A stretch of 64,000 nucleotides of DNA from Maratus speciosus (GCA_963932465.1 OZ010800.1:99777307-99841306); one strand, 5' to 3'. Counted from the first letter of the stretch, positions 37,857-50,768 are shown. Notes: generated by a model from the letters alone, not told the origin. A program made the numbers and translations.

Positions 37857-40165
37857 AGACACCGTAGACTCTAAATGCACGCTAATTTGATCGGTTTTAA
37901 AAAGATTTCGAAAGATTGAATTATAATTTAAAAAAACAGTGGCGATCTCTCTATAAACGGATTTCTATTCATTTCTCTTTGATTGGGGAATTTTAACGCC
38001 AAATCCGTTGCGGTACTACTTGATTATCCCGCCGACCAATTTCGCCAAATTATATAAATCGCCAAACCACTCGCAAAATTATACAAATTAACATAATTTT
38101 TATTTTAAATAACGAAAAAACAAATAAATTAGTACAACATTAATAAAAATACAAATAAAACGTCGAAATAAAAATAACTTGATGACGTAGACACGTGTAA
38201 CAACATTTCAAAATAAGCTAATATAAAAGGAATTAAGTAAACAGAGTCTTTGTTTCCTGGTATTTTTTAGCAAAGTGAAAAGAAAGTTCTTTTAAATGAG
38301 ACATTTTAAATTAATCGTTTTTAATCTGACGTAATTTTGACCAAACTATTCTTTCTCTTTTTAATATTCACGTGAAAATACTTGTGTTAGAAATTAAATA
38401 TTATTTGCGCTTTCCTAACAAAAATAGTTGAAAAGTATCCTCTTAAAATATCAAATAAATGTCTAGCGAAATTTCTAAATTTAAACCGTTTTGCAATATT
38501 ATTTTGTGTTCATTTTATGTAATAACTGTAATGTGACGTAAATATGACGTAATTTCTCCTATTTAAGACTTCTAACGCATGTTAATAAATTTATTCCTTA
38601 CAAATTCCTTTCTCTCTTAAAATTCACGTGTAATTATAGTTTTTTATGACATAATTTTTAATAAGTTCCTGCTTTTTGTACATAATTATTTAATTCTAAT
38701 TCAAAATGTTTTTTTCTGTTTATAATAGTCACGTGTAAATAAATTTTTAATTTATTTACACGTATAAATATATATATATTTTTTAAGCAAACATTATTGC
38801 TTCCGCTGTTTATACAGTTCGCAACAGTTTAAATTAATATCACTTTCTAAAATCTGTTAAAAATATCTCTAGAAATGCTGAAAATCTGAATTTAAAATAG
38901 AAATAAAACCTCAGAAAATTAGTCAAAAAAAAAATAATAATGCAATCTGCACTCCGGCAAATTCTAACGCATAAAATGATCTAAAAATGATTACACTGCC
39001 ATGTATAGTTTTTGCTGCCATAAAATTTTTTTCGTGGAACGATTTTGTCCAACTTTAGCATTAAATATCTCTTAAAATAGTTCTTCGATCTGAAAACTGC
39101 CTGCATCAGCGTGTTTATCAAACATTTATGTATAATACTGCCGATTTTCATATTTTTGTATGCATTATTTTTCTAGATATTAATGAAGAATGACCTCCGG
39201 TCACAAAAAATTCAAAACCGGCGGCGGTGACAGCGGTAGTTACATTTTTTTTAGAATAGAGAGATATAAATTTACATTTTTGATATAATGTAAACACATA
39301 TTTCTCTTTTTACCGGACTGCCAAGCAGGGTTATGTGTTTGTCGCGTATCTAAGTATGTGGATTTCTTTATACCCTCGAAACATCCCGACGGTTGCATGG
39401 ATTTTAACAAATGAGGTCTCTATCGATTCGTCATAGCCGCCCGATGGTTATAAGCTATGTCTGTTTTTATAAATTCAGAATAGCCTCCAAAAAATACAAA
39501 ATGGTGGTAGACACAGAAAACATTTTTTTACGCACCGTATTGAGTGGCATATCATTGGATATGTCTTTTAAAATGAAGACGATATTTCATTGACTATTTT
39601 ACAGTCAGAAGCTCCGTTTGAATATTAAACAACCTAGAAGTTGTGTAGGTAGAATCCCCAGCTTTACTACAACTATAACCATCATAGACATCTATAGGTC
39701 TCATGAAACAGTATTTATAGATAGCAACTAACAATTAAACACAACTTAAAATTCATCAATACAAGTAAATAAAAAAATAGGTAAGTGATATAAAATATAG
39801 TTTAACATTGATGAGAAATAATTAATGAGTTCGTTTTTTAGGCAGTCGGTTTTTTTGATTTTTTAAATTTAATTTTTACTTGTTAAATATTTAGATAATT
39901 ATTATATTTTTCTTATTTTATATATATTAAGAATATTTCTCTTCGTGTAATAATTTATGAGATAATCTATTTCTACATTGTAAATATCGGATGGGTGCTA
40001 GGCAGAGAGCTTTGTGTGAAATGGTGTATGCAGCATATGAAACACGATTTTATTATCATGGATATGTAAAAAATAATAGACTAAATAATAAGAAAAGTGG
40101 GAACAAACTCTATACTGCACTCCTCCTCTCCAACATCAATTGATGCCATAGAATACAACTAATGA
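37857..40165. other. AT-rich stretch with recurring CACGTG sites
   Basis: No gene is supportable. CACGTG or ACACGTGT occurs near 38192, 38369, 38624 and 38729, several times preceded by TTCTYTCTSTTTWWAAT, which suggests a decayed tandem repeat. GACGTAA also recurs. A GC-richer patch (CCGGCGGCGGTGACAGCGG) lies near 39218. Confidence 0.4.
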
Positions 40166-41087
40166 CCTCATTCCTTTCCATTTTCCCTGGAATTTTTCGG
40201 CATTCCGGCTTATGCGGAGGAATACGGTATATGTTTCATGTTAGTCTGTATAAACTGGACCTAAAATTTCCTTATATTGTTGAAAAATTCAGATTTTGCT
40301 ATCAGCTAAACATAACTTTGTATTGAAAAAATAAAAATGCTTAAAATGTAAGTTTATTTAGGTTCTGGGTAAATACTGTAGTATGAAGTTTATTTATGTA
40401 TAAGAAAATCATTCTAGTGACAAAATTTATTTTGTAATCCTGCGCGTAAACTGTTATACCGAATTGCTAGACAAACGTCTGACTGTTTGCAGTTTCCTAT
40501 AAATTGTAATTTTGCATATTGCAACTTTTTAAATACGTGAAAGGAAAGAATATACTCATATCTTTTAATCGCAATATAAATTGTGTTTTTAAATCATATA
40601 CATTTTGAGATATTAAAATCTGAAAATTGTCTTTTTTATTCATTTTTTTTTCATTTTTAAGAGTCCTGAGACCTTTTAATGTTTACTGCGTGCAATACAT
40701 TTCTACAGACTGGTTTTGTTGTATAATGCCCACTCGATGACACTGAGATTGTAGCAGATGTGCTTCTGAGTTTTCTTTACAAAATTTTGAGCAAAAGACT
40801 GTTTAAACTATAAATAACTATTTTTAAACGAATGTAAAAAATAACTGAATAAAAAATAATCTGTGTATAACGCTAAGTATTTTCTGTCGACATTCCTTGA
40901 GAAGAAACTACTGCTTCAAATTACACAACATTTTTTTTTTTTTTTGAAAGGTAATTGGCCACAGATTTGTTATCGTACATTCATCTGTTCAAATATTTTA
41001 TGAATTAGCCATAATTTCAAATTAAAATTCTACAGCTACGCATGCGCAGTGAGTACAAGTCTGCCTTTGGCATTACGCACTGCACAT

Positions 41088-42857
41088 TAGGGTGGAACTT
41101 AAGTATAGGGTAAAAAAAAAAACTTTTTTGTTTTAATGTGTAATAGTGAAAACTTTTTTTCCTTTTTGGATGTCTTAACTTTTGGCTGAAAATGTTTTTT
41201 TTAAATCAAGTTGTTTTCCGGTTCCTCAAGGAGGTCAAAATTTTGAAATTTCAGTATAAAGTAACTTAAAGTAAACAACGTAACTGTTAGCTCATATCTA
41301 CTTTTATTTAGCAAATACTATCCAGAAGTCACCACGAGGAGGTGGTTAAATATCGACTTCCACCCTCCTTACCTCCCTTTGTTATGGATTAATTCAATTG
41401 GATATTCAACCTACTGTCTTTTTAGGCAAACGTTTTCATTACATTGTGGGAATTCAACTTTCCCAAGATTAAGCCATCTTTTGCTTAATATTTAAAGACA
41501 GTTGACGCAGCTCGCGGGACAATTTTGACACACGTTTCCACTGTTTGTGTATGACAAGGAAAATCTAAAATTCAGATGTATCCCCTGTTTGTACTTTTTT
41601 TAAGTTTTTCATCCGATCAGTAGGTCAAGATAGGATCAATGTTTTTATAGTCTATAATTTCAATATGTTCGCATTTTTTCAAATCGCTTTCCTACTGGTC
41701 CAGAAAATCCTTTTGTACCCGTAGTTTTTCCATCAAGATGTTGAAATAAGTATCTAAGAAAAAAGTTCACTTGCATATCAAATTATCCATTATAAATTTT
41801 TTAGGGTATTGCTTCCGATGTTTTAACAACTCCAGATCTGCATCCTGCATTAAAGGCGTTTCTGTTTCACCCAATAACTTTCAAACTTGAAATGTCTGTA
41901 TTATTATTTTGAAAATACACCAAAATTGCAGTGACTATATTAATATAAGAAGAAGATGTCAATGAAATATGATTAATATAATTTTATCCTGGTTTTTGAA
42001 CTAAGACCAGGTATGTGTCTTTAATGATTCTTAATTATACTTTTTTCCCTCTGCTTCAGTTATCATAGTGTTATCCTTTCTGCCATCAAAATACTAACCT
42101 TCTAAAATTAACTCATTTCGTCTTTCCTGTTCTTTCAAATTCTTCCTTTTCTTTTCTCTTTGTCGTCTTCAAGTCCTTCTTTCAGTTACCTTTTCTTATC
42201 TTCAGAAATATCCATATCTTCTAAAGTGCCATTTGAAATAATATTTGCAGTTCTGTCTAATACTCCGGTTCTTTCACCTTGTTGATTATCAAATTCAGGT
42301 TTAGAAAAACAACCGATTGAACTATTTCCTTCCGAACAATCTTTTACACTTGACGATCATTCAATCAAAACATCATTTTTTTAAAATTTTAAAATAACCC
42401 TTTTCCTTTATATTTCCGTTTAAAATATAGATTAGGAATTTTATTAAAAAAAAAAAAAAAAAAAAAAGTAAAAAAATGAAGTTTTTTATGAGTGAGTTTT
42501 GCATTCATTAGCATATTTCCAAAATTGACACTCAAAATTAAAAATCCTGGAGACAATTTGTTGGAAATATAGCGTAAAATATCTGTTAAAAAATTCATAC
42601 ACATATCTTACAAGGAACTTTAGATATATTCTTTTAAAGTTGACAAATCGTGAAAATATTCATTCTGAGATAAATGGAGCTAAAGTTTTCGTCAGCGCGC
42701 AGCTGATGCATTGCTTCTCAAGGCAAAAGGTGTTATATATCTGGATCTAATGAAGATAAAGAAATGCGGTTTGCGGTATTTAACCCTAAAAACTGAGTAT
42801 ATTTTTAAGCCAAAAAAATTGCATTTTTTTGTGAATTTTTCCCCCTGGACCACCTTA
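41088..42857 (-). mobile_element. Second, diverged long-TIR-family element
   Basis: The left end TAGGGTGGAACTTAAG and the complement of the right end, TAAGGTGGTCCAGGGGG, resemble the TAGGGTGGGT end of the element at 23587. No target duplication survives. Minus-strand coding traces include FPCHTQTVETCVKIV, which belongs to the same recalled protein family. The length is 1.77 kb. It is older and more decayed than the first copy. Confidence 0.55.
41425..41567 (-). pseudogene. C-terminal segment of the long-TIR-family protein
   Basis: A single minus-strand frame reads DFPCHTQTVETCVKIV, then AKDGLILGKLNSHNVMKTF, with one TAA between. The recalled family has FPCHTQAVERCVKLVTEAS, VCG, RDGFIRA and SRKVMPAF in the same order and spacing. 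Further upstream on the minus strand (to about 42350) there are open but unrecognised segments such as DADLELLKHRKQYPKKFI. It is not functional. Confidence 0.6.
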
Positions 42858-43109
42858 GTTTAAAAGCAACTAATTAAAAATTCAAGAATTTTTCTAATGA
42901 AACATTCAATTTATTTACCGTCAAATCTTGACGGGAAATATCTAGTTTTACGTTAATTCCCTGATAACTATAAATCACAAAAATATAATTTTCATATTTA
43001 TATTATGTGTGGAATATTTTATATAAAAATATACACAAATAAATAATGCCAAGATACGCAAGTGTCCGTGACATTTTGCGTTGATATGTTGGGGCACTTT
43101 AACTCCTGA

Positions 43110-44390
43110 TCAGTACATAGGTAAAAGGATTATGGAAAGCGAAAATAATGAGGAAAAGAACGTTATGGAGTTAACGATTACTGTTGTTTCTGAACGGATC
43201 CTTTATAGGTATTGAAATCGTCATGCTAGGGAGAAAATAAGGAAACAAAATCCGTTACAATGCCAATTCGTGATTACTTAAACAAGCAAAGGGAATGCTT
43301 AGAATCCTCACAACATCCAAAATTACCCCCGAAGCGCAACAAGGAAGAGTTGCTTACCATTATAAATCAGGATCGAAGTAAAAGATTTTTCAAATGGGCG
43401 GTAAAGTAGCACTTTCAAACCCTGGCTCTACTAACGGATTTTATTCTAGGTATCAAATCACAGCAACTATCGTCGAAAAACGAAATCAATATTCGTTTGT
43501 AGCTGATTTAGTAGAAGGAAGCAAAATAAGGTGCACAAAAATAAAAAATAAAAACGATTTTTTTTTACTGGAAGAACGAGCGTTGTGATAAACATTGTCT
43601 TTGTTAGTGATGAACATGTTGGAATGATTGGGGAAGCTCCTGTATTAGACAAGAAATAACACACAGAAATGATTGTAGTAAAAGCGTTATCAATTAATCA
43701 GTCCCATATTTGAAATACACTTTGAAAAAGAATAACTTTGTCTTTATGGGTACCGTCCGACGGGCAGAGTTGGGGGGGAAACTGATGTAAACTCTGATGT
43801 GATTAGTAGGAAACCGAAACCGTATAGTGATACGATCGCATATACAAAGGATGTGAATACACATGTCGGGAATTGTACGAGTTGAATTTAACTGCATCAC
43901 TAAATGCGGAAATTAGCTATCTGACATTTTGCCTTGTAAACAAAGATGTGACTATTAGGCTATATATAGAGCATTAGGAAATACATTCAGTGACTGCGAT
44001 ACCGGCATTCTCAACGAAACATTCACAGTAAACCATGTAGACTGTGACGGTCGCTTAATACTTGTTATCGATAGATTTATTGAGGGCATATTTGGTGCTT
44101 AAAATGTCTAATGAATGTAAACGAAACTGTATTTACAATGCATAATGTACATATCAAGTTCGAACTATACTTTTCGATTTATCAGGGGCGATTGCGACGT
44201 TCCAAAGAAAAATTAATAGCTTTCTGAAAGCTCACCATTATTACGCTCAATCATATGTTGAGGATGTCAGCATGTTCTCGGACAGTTGGGAAGATTACAT
44301 GTGATCATGTTAGAGCGGTCCTTGAGAAACTTAAAGATTCAGATTTTACGATTAGGCTTGACAATTAGAAATTCTTAGAGATATTAACAA
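43110..44390 (+). pseudogene. Ty3/gypsy-type pol remnant with RT
   Basis: The clearest part is the reverse transcriptase at about 44170-44385: FDLSGAIATFQRKINSFL, AQSYVEDVSMFSDSWEDYM, then after a +1 shift HVRAVLEKLKDSDFTIRL and KFL. These match FGLSGAPATFQR, YLDDVIVFS, W..H..HV..VL..L and KCEF of Ty3/gypsy RTs; the catalytic YLDD has become YVED. Upstream, open segments in changing frames such as GGKVALSNPGSTNGFY (43394), GGETDVNSDVISRKPKPY (about 43775) and NETFTVNHVDCDGRLILVID (about 44020) fit a protease-to-RT linker but are not individually recognisable. Its GC content is higher than its neighbours, consistent with former coding. No LTR pair, RNase H or integrase was found. Confidence 0.75.
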
Positions 44391-46103
44391 AATTCTGAAT
44401 GAATGTAATTGGGGATGGAAGTAATGTAGCATGGGCCCTAAATATCATATTTCCCGCTAAGGTGAGGGGTACTTGGTTTTTGATGTCAATGAGATGTATG
44501 TTTAATGTAAATTACAGTTTAATTAACTTTTTTTTGAATAATATGAGTATATTATTATGTAAATACTTCATAAATAGACACATTTTTTAAGTACAAAATT
44601 AGACAGTGGTATGAAAAGAAATAAAAAAAAATTGCCTCCTAGAATGTTTGCAATAGACGAGAATGTGATCAGAAGAACGGAAGGGATTATGAGGGGAAGA
44701 TTATGCGACTCCATGGAGGGTCAAGGGGTGAGAGGTCAACTATAAAAGGATATGCTAACTCTAAAATGGAAACAAAACCCCACATATCAGAATAGAGAGG
44801 CGTAGTACGAAATTAAGAAAAAAAATGTCAGATGGAAATGTGTATCGTACCTTATTATTAATGTTGGATATAATTGTTTTGCTGTGCTGTGTGCAGCCTG
44901 CGTTTATCGCCGAAGTGTCTTGAGGCGTACGAGCATACAAAGTGTAGGCTGATATTTTGGATAGACCTATGATATCAAATTATTGGATAAGTCTTGCTGT
45001 GTACATGAAAGAGATGCCAGATTTTGTGTCATATTATTTTAACAAGGTATGTGGAGAGTGATCTAAAGAGTAGTTTAATATAGGGGAGGATCTGCTATAT
45101 TCTTGCCCTTAACCATCCAAGCGTCTTGACGGCTTTCCTGCATTTTCATAAAAACGCTTATAAAACTAATATTAATTTAAATTTTCTTTCCCTGTTTGTT
45201 TCTATAATACTTCATGCCCTTTTATTTGATATACATTTTAAAATACAATCCTCTTTAAAATATTCTTTTCTACAACAGATTTAAGTTGTTTTTGGGAAAC
45301 GGAAAATAAGGACAAACCGCTCAGAGGGTTTAAATGGATTTCCCTCTCAGATTAGTAAATATCCGAAAAAATAAATCTTTTTTAGTGTAACACATATTAT
45401 ATTGAATATTTATATTTTCATGATTTTTTATGATTATCACGAATAATAATTTTATGTTGTATTTTTATTGCGCTTATATTACATAGAATGTTTATTGTAA
45501 TAACCCACAGCGCACAGAATTAATCAGAGTATAAAAATGTGTTTTTCATTTTATTTTATTTTTATTATTTTTGTGATATTTAGTCTCAAATCAATTTCTC
45601 ATTTTCCACAAGTAGAATATATTTTTATCACATTGGTCTAGAATATAATAAAACAAAACCTGATGTGGTATGATCAATAATATAGCATGGTCTACATTAC
45701 CCAACTTTTTTAGGGTTTCATTCATCTGACGAAACCATGTTCGTGTCAATCCTCTGTCTGTCAGGAAACCCGTTCTCAGATACTATATATGTTGGAGACT
45801 TGAAATTTTGCATACTTATAGCTGAACACCTCACATCAAACGACAAATAATACAATTTTGAAAAAGTCGTAATTAACGTACATTATTAATTAAAAAAACC
45901 CAATTACAAGATCGGAAAGGCATTCATAATTCAACAAAAGCATGGCTTTTTTATCAAATTGCAAAAATGATCTATTCCACAGATTGAAAAGAAGTGTCAT
46001 CATTATCTGCAGACGTATTGGCACTCAAGTAATTTAAGCAGGTCTCATGGTTTTTCTTACTAGGATTTTTTTAAACGAATTTTAAACTTTTAAATGATTG
46101 AAT
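44391..46103. other. Decayed sequence, possibly continuing the retroelement
   Basis: Short open pieces at 44399-44590 and at about 44638-44740 (RMFAIDENVIRRTEG) have coding-like composition but no family I recognise. From 45100 the sequence is plain AT-rich DNA. Confidence 0.35.
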
Positions 46104-46138
46104 ATTTTATTTTATTTATTTATTTATTTATTTATTTT
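46104..46138. repeat. (TTTA)n microsatellite
   Basis: A tetranucleotide run. Confidence 0.9.
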
Positions 46139-46359
46139 TAAATAAGGACGTAAATTTTTTCGCTGATTTCATCAATATCAATTTCAATCTTCTATCTTAA
46201 TTACAAACTGAGATGTTAATTATTATTTAAATAATTGGCTTTATTTCTATAAAATGCTTCTTGAGTTTGCTGTTGCACTATGGGAAATCTTGATTTGTAA
46301 GGATTTATAATACAACCAGTTCTTTTAAATATAAAAAATTGAAAGTAATTCCAACGATA

Positions 46360-47075
46360 TTGGGTCTTAAGGGGTCTTCTGCTATCATGTCTGTTTTCAT
46401 TGTAATCCCTCTGGGCCGGCTTAGTACTTTAAAACTTAAAATTATTATTCTCTTCTGCATAGAAATCCTATATTTTTTTTCACATTTCCTGAAATATCTC
46501 GGTTCCTATTCGTCGTAAAGTTTAGATCTCGCGCAAAAATTAGCTGAGATGCGCCCATACAAACTTTTACCAACGATTATTTTGCCGTCTTCCGATTTCC
46601 TGTAACTGCATTAGGGGGCCGGGTAGGGCCCCTTTTAAATATTTTTCGATGTGTATGAAATATTGATTTGCACCCCTCCCCCCCCAACAGCATACACCTT
46701 ATTTTAAAGGTAAATAAATTTCCTGTTAACATATTTCAAAAAATGTATGTTACGAGGCACCCCCACCCCGCAGGTGATCCCCAACTTTTGGATCTGTTTT
46801 TTCTTTGGGCCATTACTTTGCCCCTAATTGAGCCACAGCGGTGAGAAATATAAACCAGAAGGCACCAGAGTAGCTAACTTTTCCCTGAAGGATCAAATGT
46901 CAATCTCCATTTTTCGATAAATGTCCATCCTCCCACTTTGACACCCCCCTCCAAGTGGGCCACTTTTCTAATTTTTGGAGTTACCCGTCATGTGATATAT
47001 CGTAGGAAAGGTATGTGACCGCTTAAAGATATTATGCATCTGAGGTGTCCATTCCCCCGCTGTGACCCTGCGTGA
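46360..47075. other. GC-richer island with C-runs, unidentified
   Basis: This ~700-bp patch contains many CCCCC and GGGGG tracts (for example CCCCTCCCCCCCC near 46673) and is clearly less AT-rich than the flanks. TTAAGGGG at 46370 and CCCCTTTTAA at 46631 might be ends of another TTAA-type MITE, but the arms do not extend convincingly. No coding frame is visible. Confidence 0.35.
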
Positions 47076-47085
47076 TGAGATAAAT

Positions 47086-47714
47086 ATTAATTATTCGATA
47101 TAAAAAAATTCATAAGTGTTTATACCGCTATTTTAGAATACTAATTTAGCAAATAAATTAAATTGGTGTTTAAGGTCGCCAATCCCTCGACTAATGTATC
47201 TACAAATAAGTTGTAGAAAGGAGTTTCGTTCAGATACATTTTTGTTAAGAATAGAGAGCGCTCCCTGGTGGTGAAATGTGAAACTATCAGAGCGCGATTT
47301 TATTTAAATTATGAAATCTAACAACGCGATCTGTTTGAAATTGTAAGATAGTTTATAACACATAATAAAAAATTTAAAAATAAAAGCGCGAGAAATTTCG
47401 GGGGGGGGGGGGGGCAATAATTTTTTTTGTAAACCTTAGCGTTTTTTTTTTACTGTTTTATGTGGGAGTTTTTGACGGAGTCCTGGGATAAATGTATACT
47501 TGTTCAATATAAAAAATATCATAATTGTCGATACCACTATTTTCGAATAGTAATTCCAGCAAATATCTTAAATTGGTTTTTAAGACCCCCCCCCCCCCAG
47601 ACTAATGTATCTACGGATAAGTTGTAGAAAGGAGTTTCGTTCAGATACAGATTGTTAAGAATAGTGTGCGCTCCCTGGTGGTGGAATGTGGATTTAAAAT
47701 AACGCGATTTTTTT
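47086..47714 (+). repeat. 411-bp tandem repeat, ~1.9 copies, second copy interrupted
   Basis: CTAATGTATCTAC occurs at 47191 and 47602 with matching flanks, including GTTGTAGAAAGGAGTTTCGT and GCTCCCTGGTGGTG. The second copy stops at 47714 and resumes at 50264 with TATCTAACACGGCGATCTG, running to about 50420. Both copies contain poly-G or poly-C tracts. The intact first copy defines the pre-insertion sequence. Confidence 0.85.
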
Positions 47715-50263
47715 AGGTAGCTTTCATTACAAAAAGCTACCTATTGCAGCCGTTCGGAGGAAAGCGATTTCAAAAAAATTTGGCATATTTTCATCGATTA
47801 TGACCCCCAGACCCCGAAACCACCCTCCGTTCAAAATTGATATATATATATATATATATATATTTGACATTTGTCACACTGTAACTCTCGTATTTATGAA
47901 CCGGTTTCGATGTAATTCGGTGTGTACATAGTACATACGAATGTCTCGACCGAGTTCGTTGGCCAGCTTCATCCGACGTTTTGCTTCAAAATGGCGGCCA
48001 TTTAAAATTTAAAGAAAAAATTTAAATTTGAAATGTGGTACCAAAAAATTGAAAATGGAAATATATTTTTTTCTTATGTATTTGTTCTTTATACAAAGAT
48101 TCAGGAGAAGTTTTTATTTCGTCTATATCTTAAAAAATGGCTAAGTTATAGCATTTTGAATTTCTAGCGTGGCTGACATTTTGAACCGTCCTGAATTTTG
48201 TCACGCGATAAAAGGCGTATTTTTGAACCGATTTCGATGTAATTCGGTGTGTACATAGTACATGTCAATGTCTCGACCGATTTAGTTGGCCAGCTTCATC
48301 CGCCATTTTGTTTCAAAATGGCGGCCATTTAAAATTAAAAATAAATAAATAAAATTTGAAATGTGGTACCAAAAACTGGAAATGGAAAAATGTTTTTTTC
48401 TCATTATTTGACCTTTATACGAAGATGCCGGAGCAGTTTTTGTTTCGTCTATATCTTAAAAAATGGCTGAGTTATAGCATTTTGAATTTCTAGCGTGACT
48501 GACATTTTGAAACGTCCTGAATTTTGTCACGCGATAAAAGGCGTATTTATGAATCGATTTGGATGTAACTTCGCTTATAAATAGTACGTACCAATGTCTC
48601 GACCGAGTTCGTTGGCCAGCTTCATCGACCATCTTGTTTAAAAATGGCGGTCATTTAAATTTTTAAGAAAAATTTAAATTTGAAATGTGGTACCAAAAAA
48701 TTGAAAATTGAAAAAATATATTTTTTCTTGTGTTTGACCTTGATAAAAAGATTGGGGAGCAGTTTTTGTTTCGTGTTGTTTTTTTCTCATTATTTGACCT
48801 TTATACGAAGATGCCGGAGCAGTTTTTGTTTCGTCTATATCTTAAAAAATGGCTGAGATATAGCATTTTGAATTTCTAGCATGGCTGATATTTTGAAACG
48901 TCCTGATATTTGTCACGTGATAACAGGCGTATTTATGAACCGATTTGGATGCACCTTTGTGTATACATAGTACATACAAATACCTCAACCGAGTTCGTTG
49001 GCCAGCTTCATCCGCCATCTCGTTTCAAAATGGCGGCCATTTAAAAAAAATGTAAAAATTTAAAATTTAAAATGAGATACCAAAAAATTGGAAAATGAAA
49101 AAGATTTTTTTTGTATGCGTTTGACCTTAATACAAAGATTCCGGAACAGTTTTTGTTTCGTCTATATCTAAAAAATTGGCTGAGATATAGCATTTTGAAT
49201 TTCTATTGTGGCTGACATTTTAAAAGGACCTGATTTTTGTAACGCGATAACAGACGTATTTATGAGCCGATTTGGATATAACTTGGTTTGTACATAGTAC
49301 ATACCAATGTCTCGACCGGGTTTATTGGCCAGCTTTATTCGCCATCTTGTTTCAAAAGGTTTGCCATTGAAAAAAAAAATTAAATTTAAAATTTAAAATG
49401 ATCTATTAAAAAATTGGAAAATGAAAAAAAAATTTTTTATGTGTTTGGCCTTGATACAAAGATTCCGGAGCAGTTTTTGTTTCTGAAAATTTGTTATTTT
49501 GTTTATATCTTAATAAATGGTTGAATTATAGCACATTGAATTTCTAGCATGGCTAACATTTTGAAACGATCTTGTACTTGTCAGGCGATAACACACGTAT
49601 TCGCCTATTTCGGTGTAAGAAGGCTTGTGGATAGTATACCTCAATATCTCGGCCGAGTTCGTTGGCCAGATTTATCTGCCATCTTGTTTCAAAATGACGG
49701 CATTAAATAAAAAAAAAATATATATATTTAAAGTGAGTTGCAAAAAAATTAGAAATTGAAAAAGGTTTCTTTCTTAAGTATTTGACCTTGATATAAGGAT
49801 TCAGGAGCATTTTTTGCGTGTCTTTATCTTAAAAAAAATGGCTCAGATATAGCAGTTTCAATTTCTAATGTGGGTGACATTTTGAAAAATCTGATTTTTT
49901 GCCTGCGACAGCACTCGTATATATCAACCGATTCCGATGTGAGTGAGCATGTGCACAGAATTACTAAGGTCTCGACCAAGCTCACTGTTTAGCCTCATCC
50001 ACCATGTTTTCTTAAATGACAGGCACTTTAAGAAATCGCAGAATTTGGCAGCCAAATATAAGTTACTTTAAAGAAAAGCGGCTTGGATAAAGCTGACTAA
50101 TTTCGCTAAATTCTCATTCATTATATTGGTAAAAATTAGTATTGAATCTCCTATATTCGGTTTCCACTAAATTGAGCTTCGTGTGTTTGAATAATATAAG
50201 TTGGCTTTTTTAAAATAAGGAATATGAAAGCTACCTCTTCCTCCCGGCACTGGCCGGAAGGAC
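47715..50263 (+). mobile_element. Helentron-like non-autonomous element
   Basis: The element starts AGGTAGCTTTCATTAC and near its end carries the complement ATGAAAGCTACCT, followed by a hairpin CCGGCACTGGCCGG (50244-50257) and the end GAAGGAC. It sits inside a run of T in the second 411-bp repeat. Subterminal inverted repeats, a 3' hairpin, an internal microsatellite (TA, 47839-47863), tandem repeats and a T-T target are the hallmarks of Helentron/Helitron2-derived elements such as DINE/HINE. The 5' end can also fold on itself. No ORF is present. Confidence 0.65.
47880..50045 (+). repeat. Array of seven ~327-bp units with GGCGGCCATTT core
   Basis: The anchor ATGTCTCGACCGAGTTCGTT occurs at 47941, 48268, 48594, 48980, 49308, 49644 and 49967. 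Spacing is 323-336 bases, apart from one 386-base unit that contains a ~60-base internal duplication near 48775. Each unit also has CAAAATGGCGGCCATTT, GGTACCAAAAA, and GATATAGCATTTTGAATTTC. Units decay toward the 3' end. Confidence 0.9.
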
Positions 50264-50534
50264 TTTTTTTAATTAGGATATCTAACACGGCGATCTGTTT
50301 GAAACTTTAAGATAGCTTATAACACATAATAAAAAGTTTTAAAAGAATAGCGCGAGAAATTTAGTTTGTGGTGCGCTAACCTTTTTTTTAAACCTTAGCG
50401 TTTTTTACCTTTTTATGTGCGGTTTTTAAGGATTTAATAATTATAAATTATATCAATTTGGCTTTATTAATTAAAGAATAGAGTGTTTTGAAAGGAATAT
50501 TAAACGAAACCTCTCTCTGTGATCTGTGATCACA

Positions 50535-50768
50535 CTTACCCACTTGTTTATTCTTTGTCATGGTACTTGAGTGCTGTACTGCATACGGTTCGACATGGTT
50601 GACAGCTTAGCGTGAGACCCTCAGTGTTTAGTTCCCAAGAAAGACAGTTAGTTATTTTACCAACCACGATGGAATTAAGGGTTGAGTGAACACTAGCTAG
50701 CTCGGAGTTGAACTCGGGACCTGTAGTGTGGTAGTCGGACGTGTTTACCCCTACTCCACTGTGCATTC
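50535..50768 (-). mobile_element. tRNA-derived SINE, copy 1
   Basis: On the minus strand a tRNA-like head begins CAGTGGAGTAGGGGTAAACA, with an A-box-like segment, and contains the B-box-like GGTCCCGAGTTCAACTCC. A ~140-bp tRNA-unrelated body follows with CTCAACCCTTAATTCC and GAACTAAACACTGAGG. RNA polymerase III would transcribe an intact copy. The body aligns with the copy at 58690-58951. It is not a functional tRNA gene because the cloverleaf is incomplete. Confidence 0.7.

Larger units (their letters stand above)
40230..43075 (+). repeat. Dispersed repeat copy C, interrupted
   Basis: The segments 40235-40290, 40670-40880 and 42967-43075 match successive parts of copy A (32650, 34440-34660 and 34668-34770). 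The ~2.1-kb gap between the last two contains the second long-TIR element. The copy ends just upstream of the Ty3/gypsy pol remnant, so an LTR origin is conceivable but unproven. Confidence 0.55.

Noticed and set aside
46370..46641. Third TTAAGGGG foldback MITE
   Set aside because: Ends partly match, but complementarity does not extend beyond about ten bases.
50535..50768. tRNA gene
   Set aside because: Box A and box B resemble a tRNA, but the acceptor and anticodon arms do not form; a repeated body follows, so it is a SINE.
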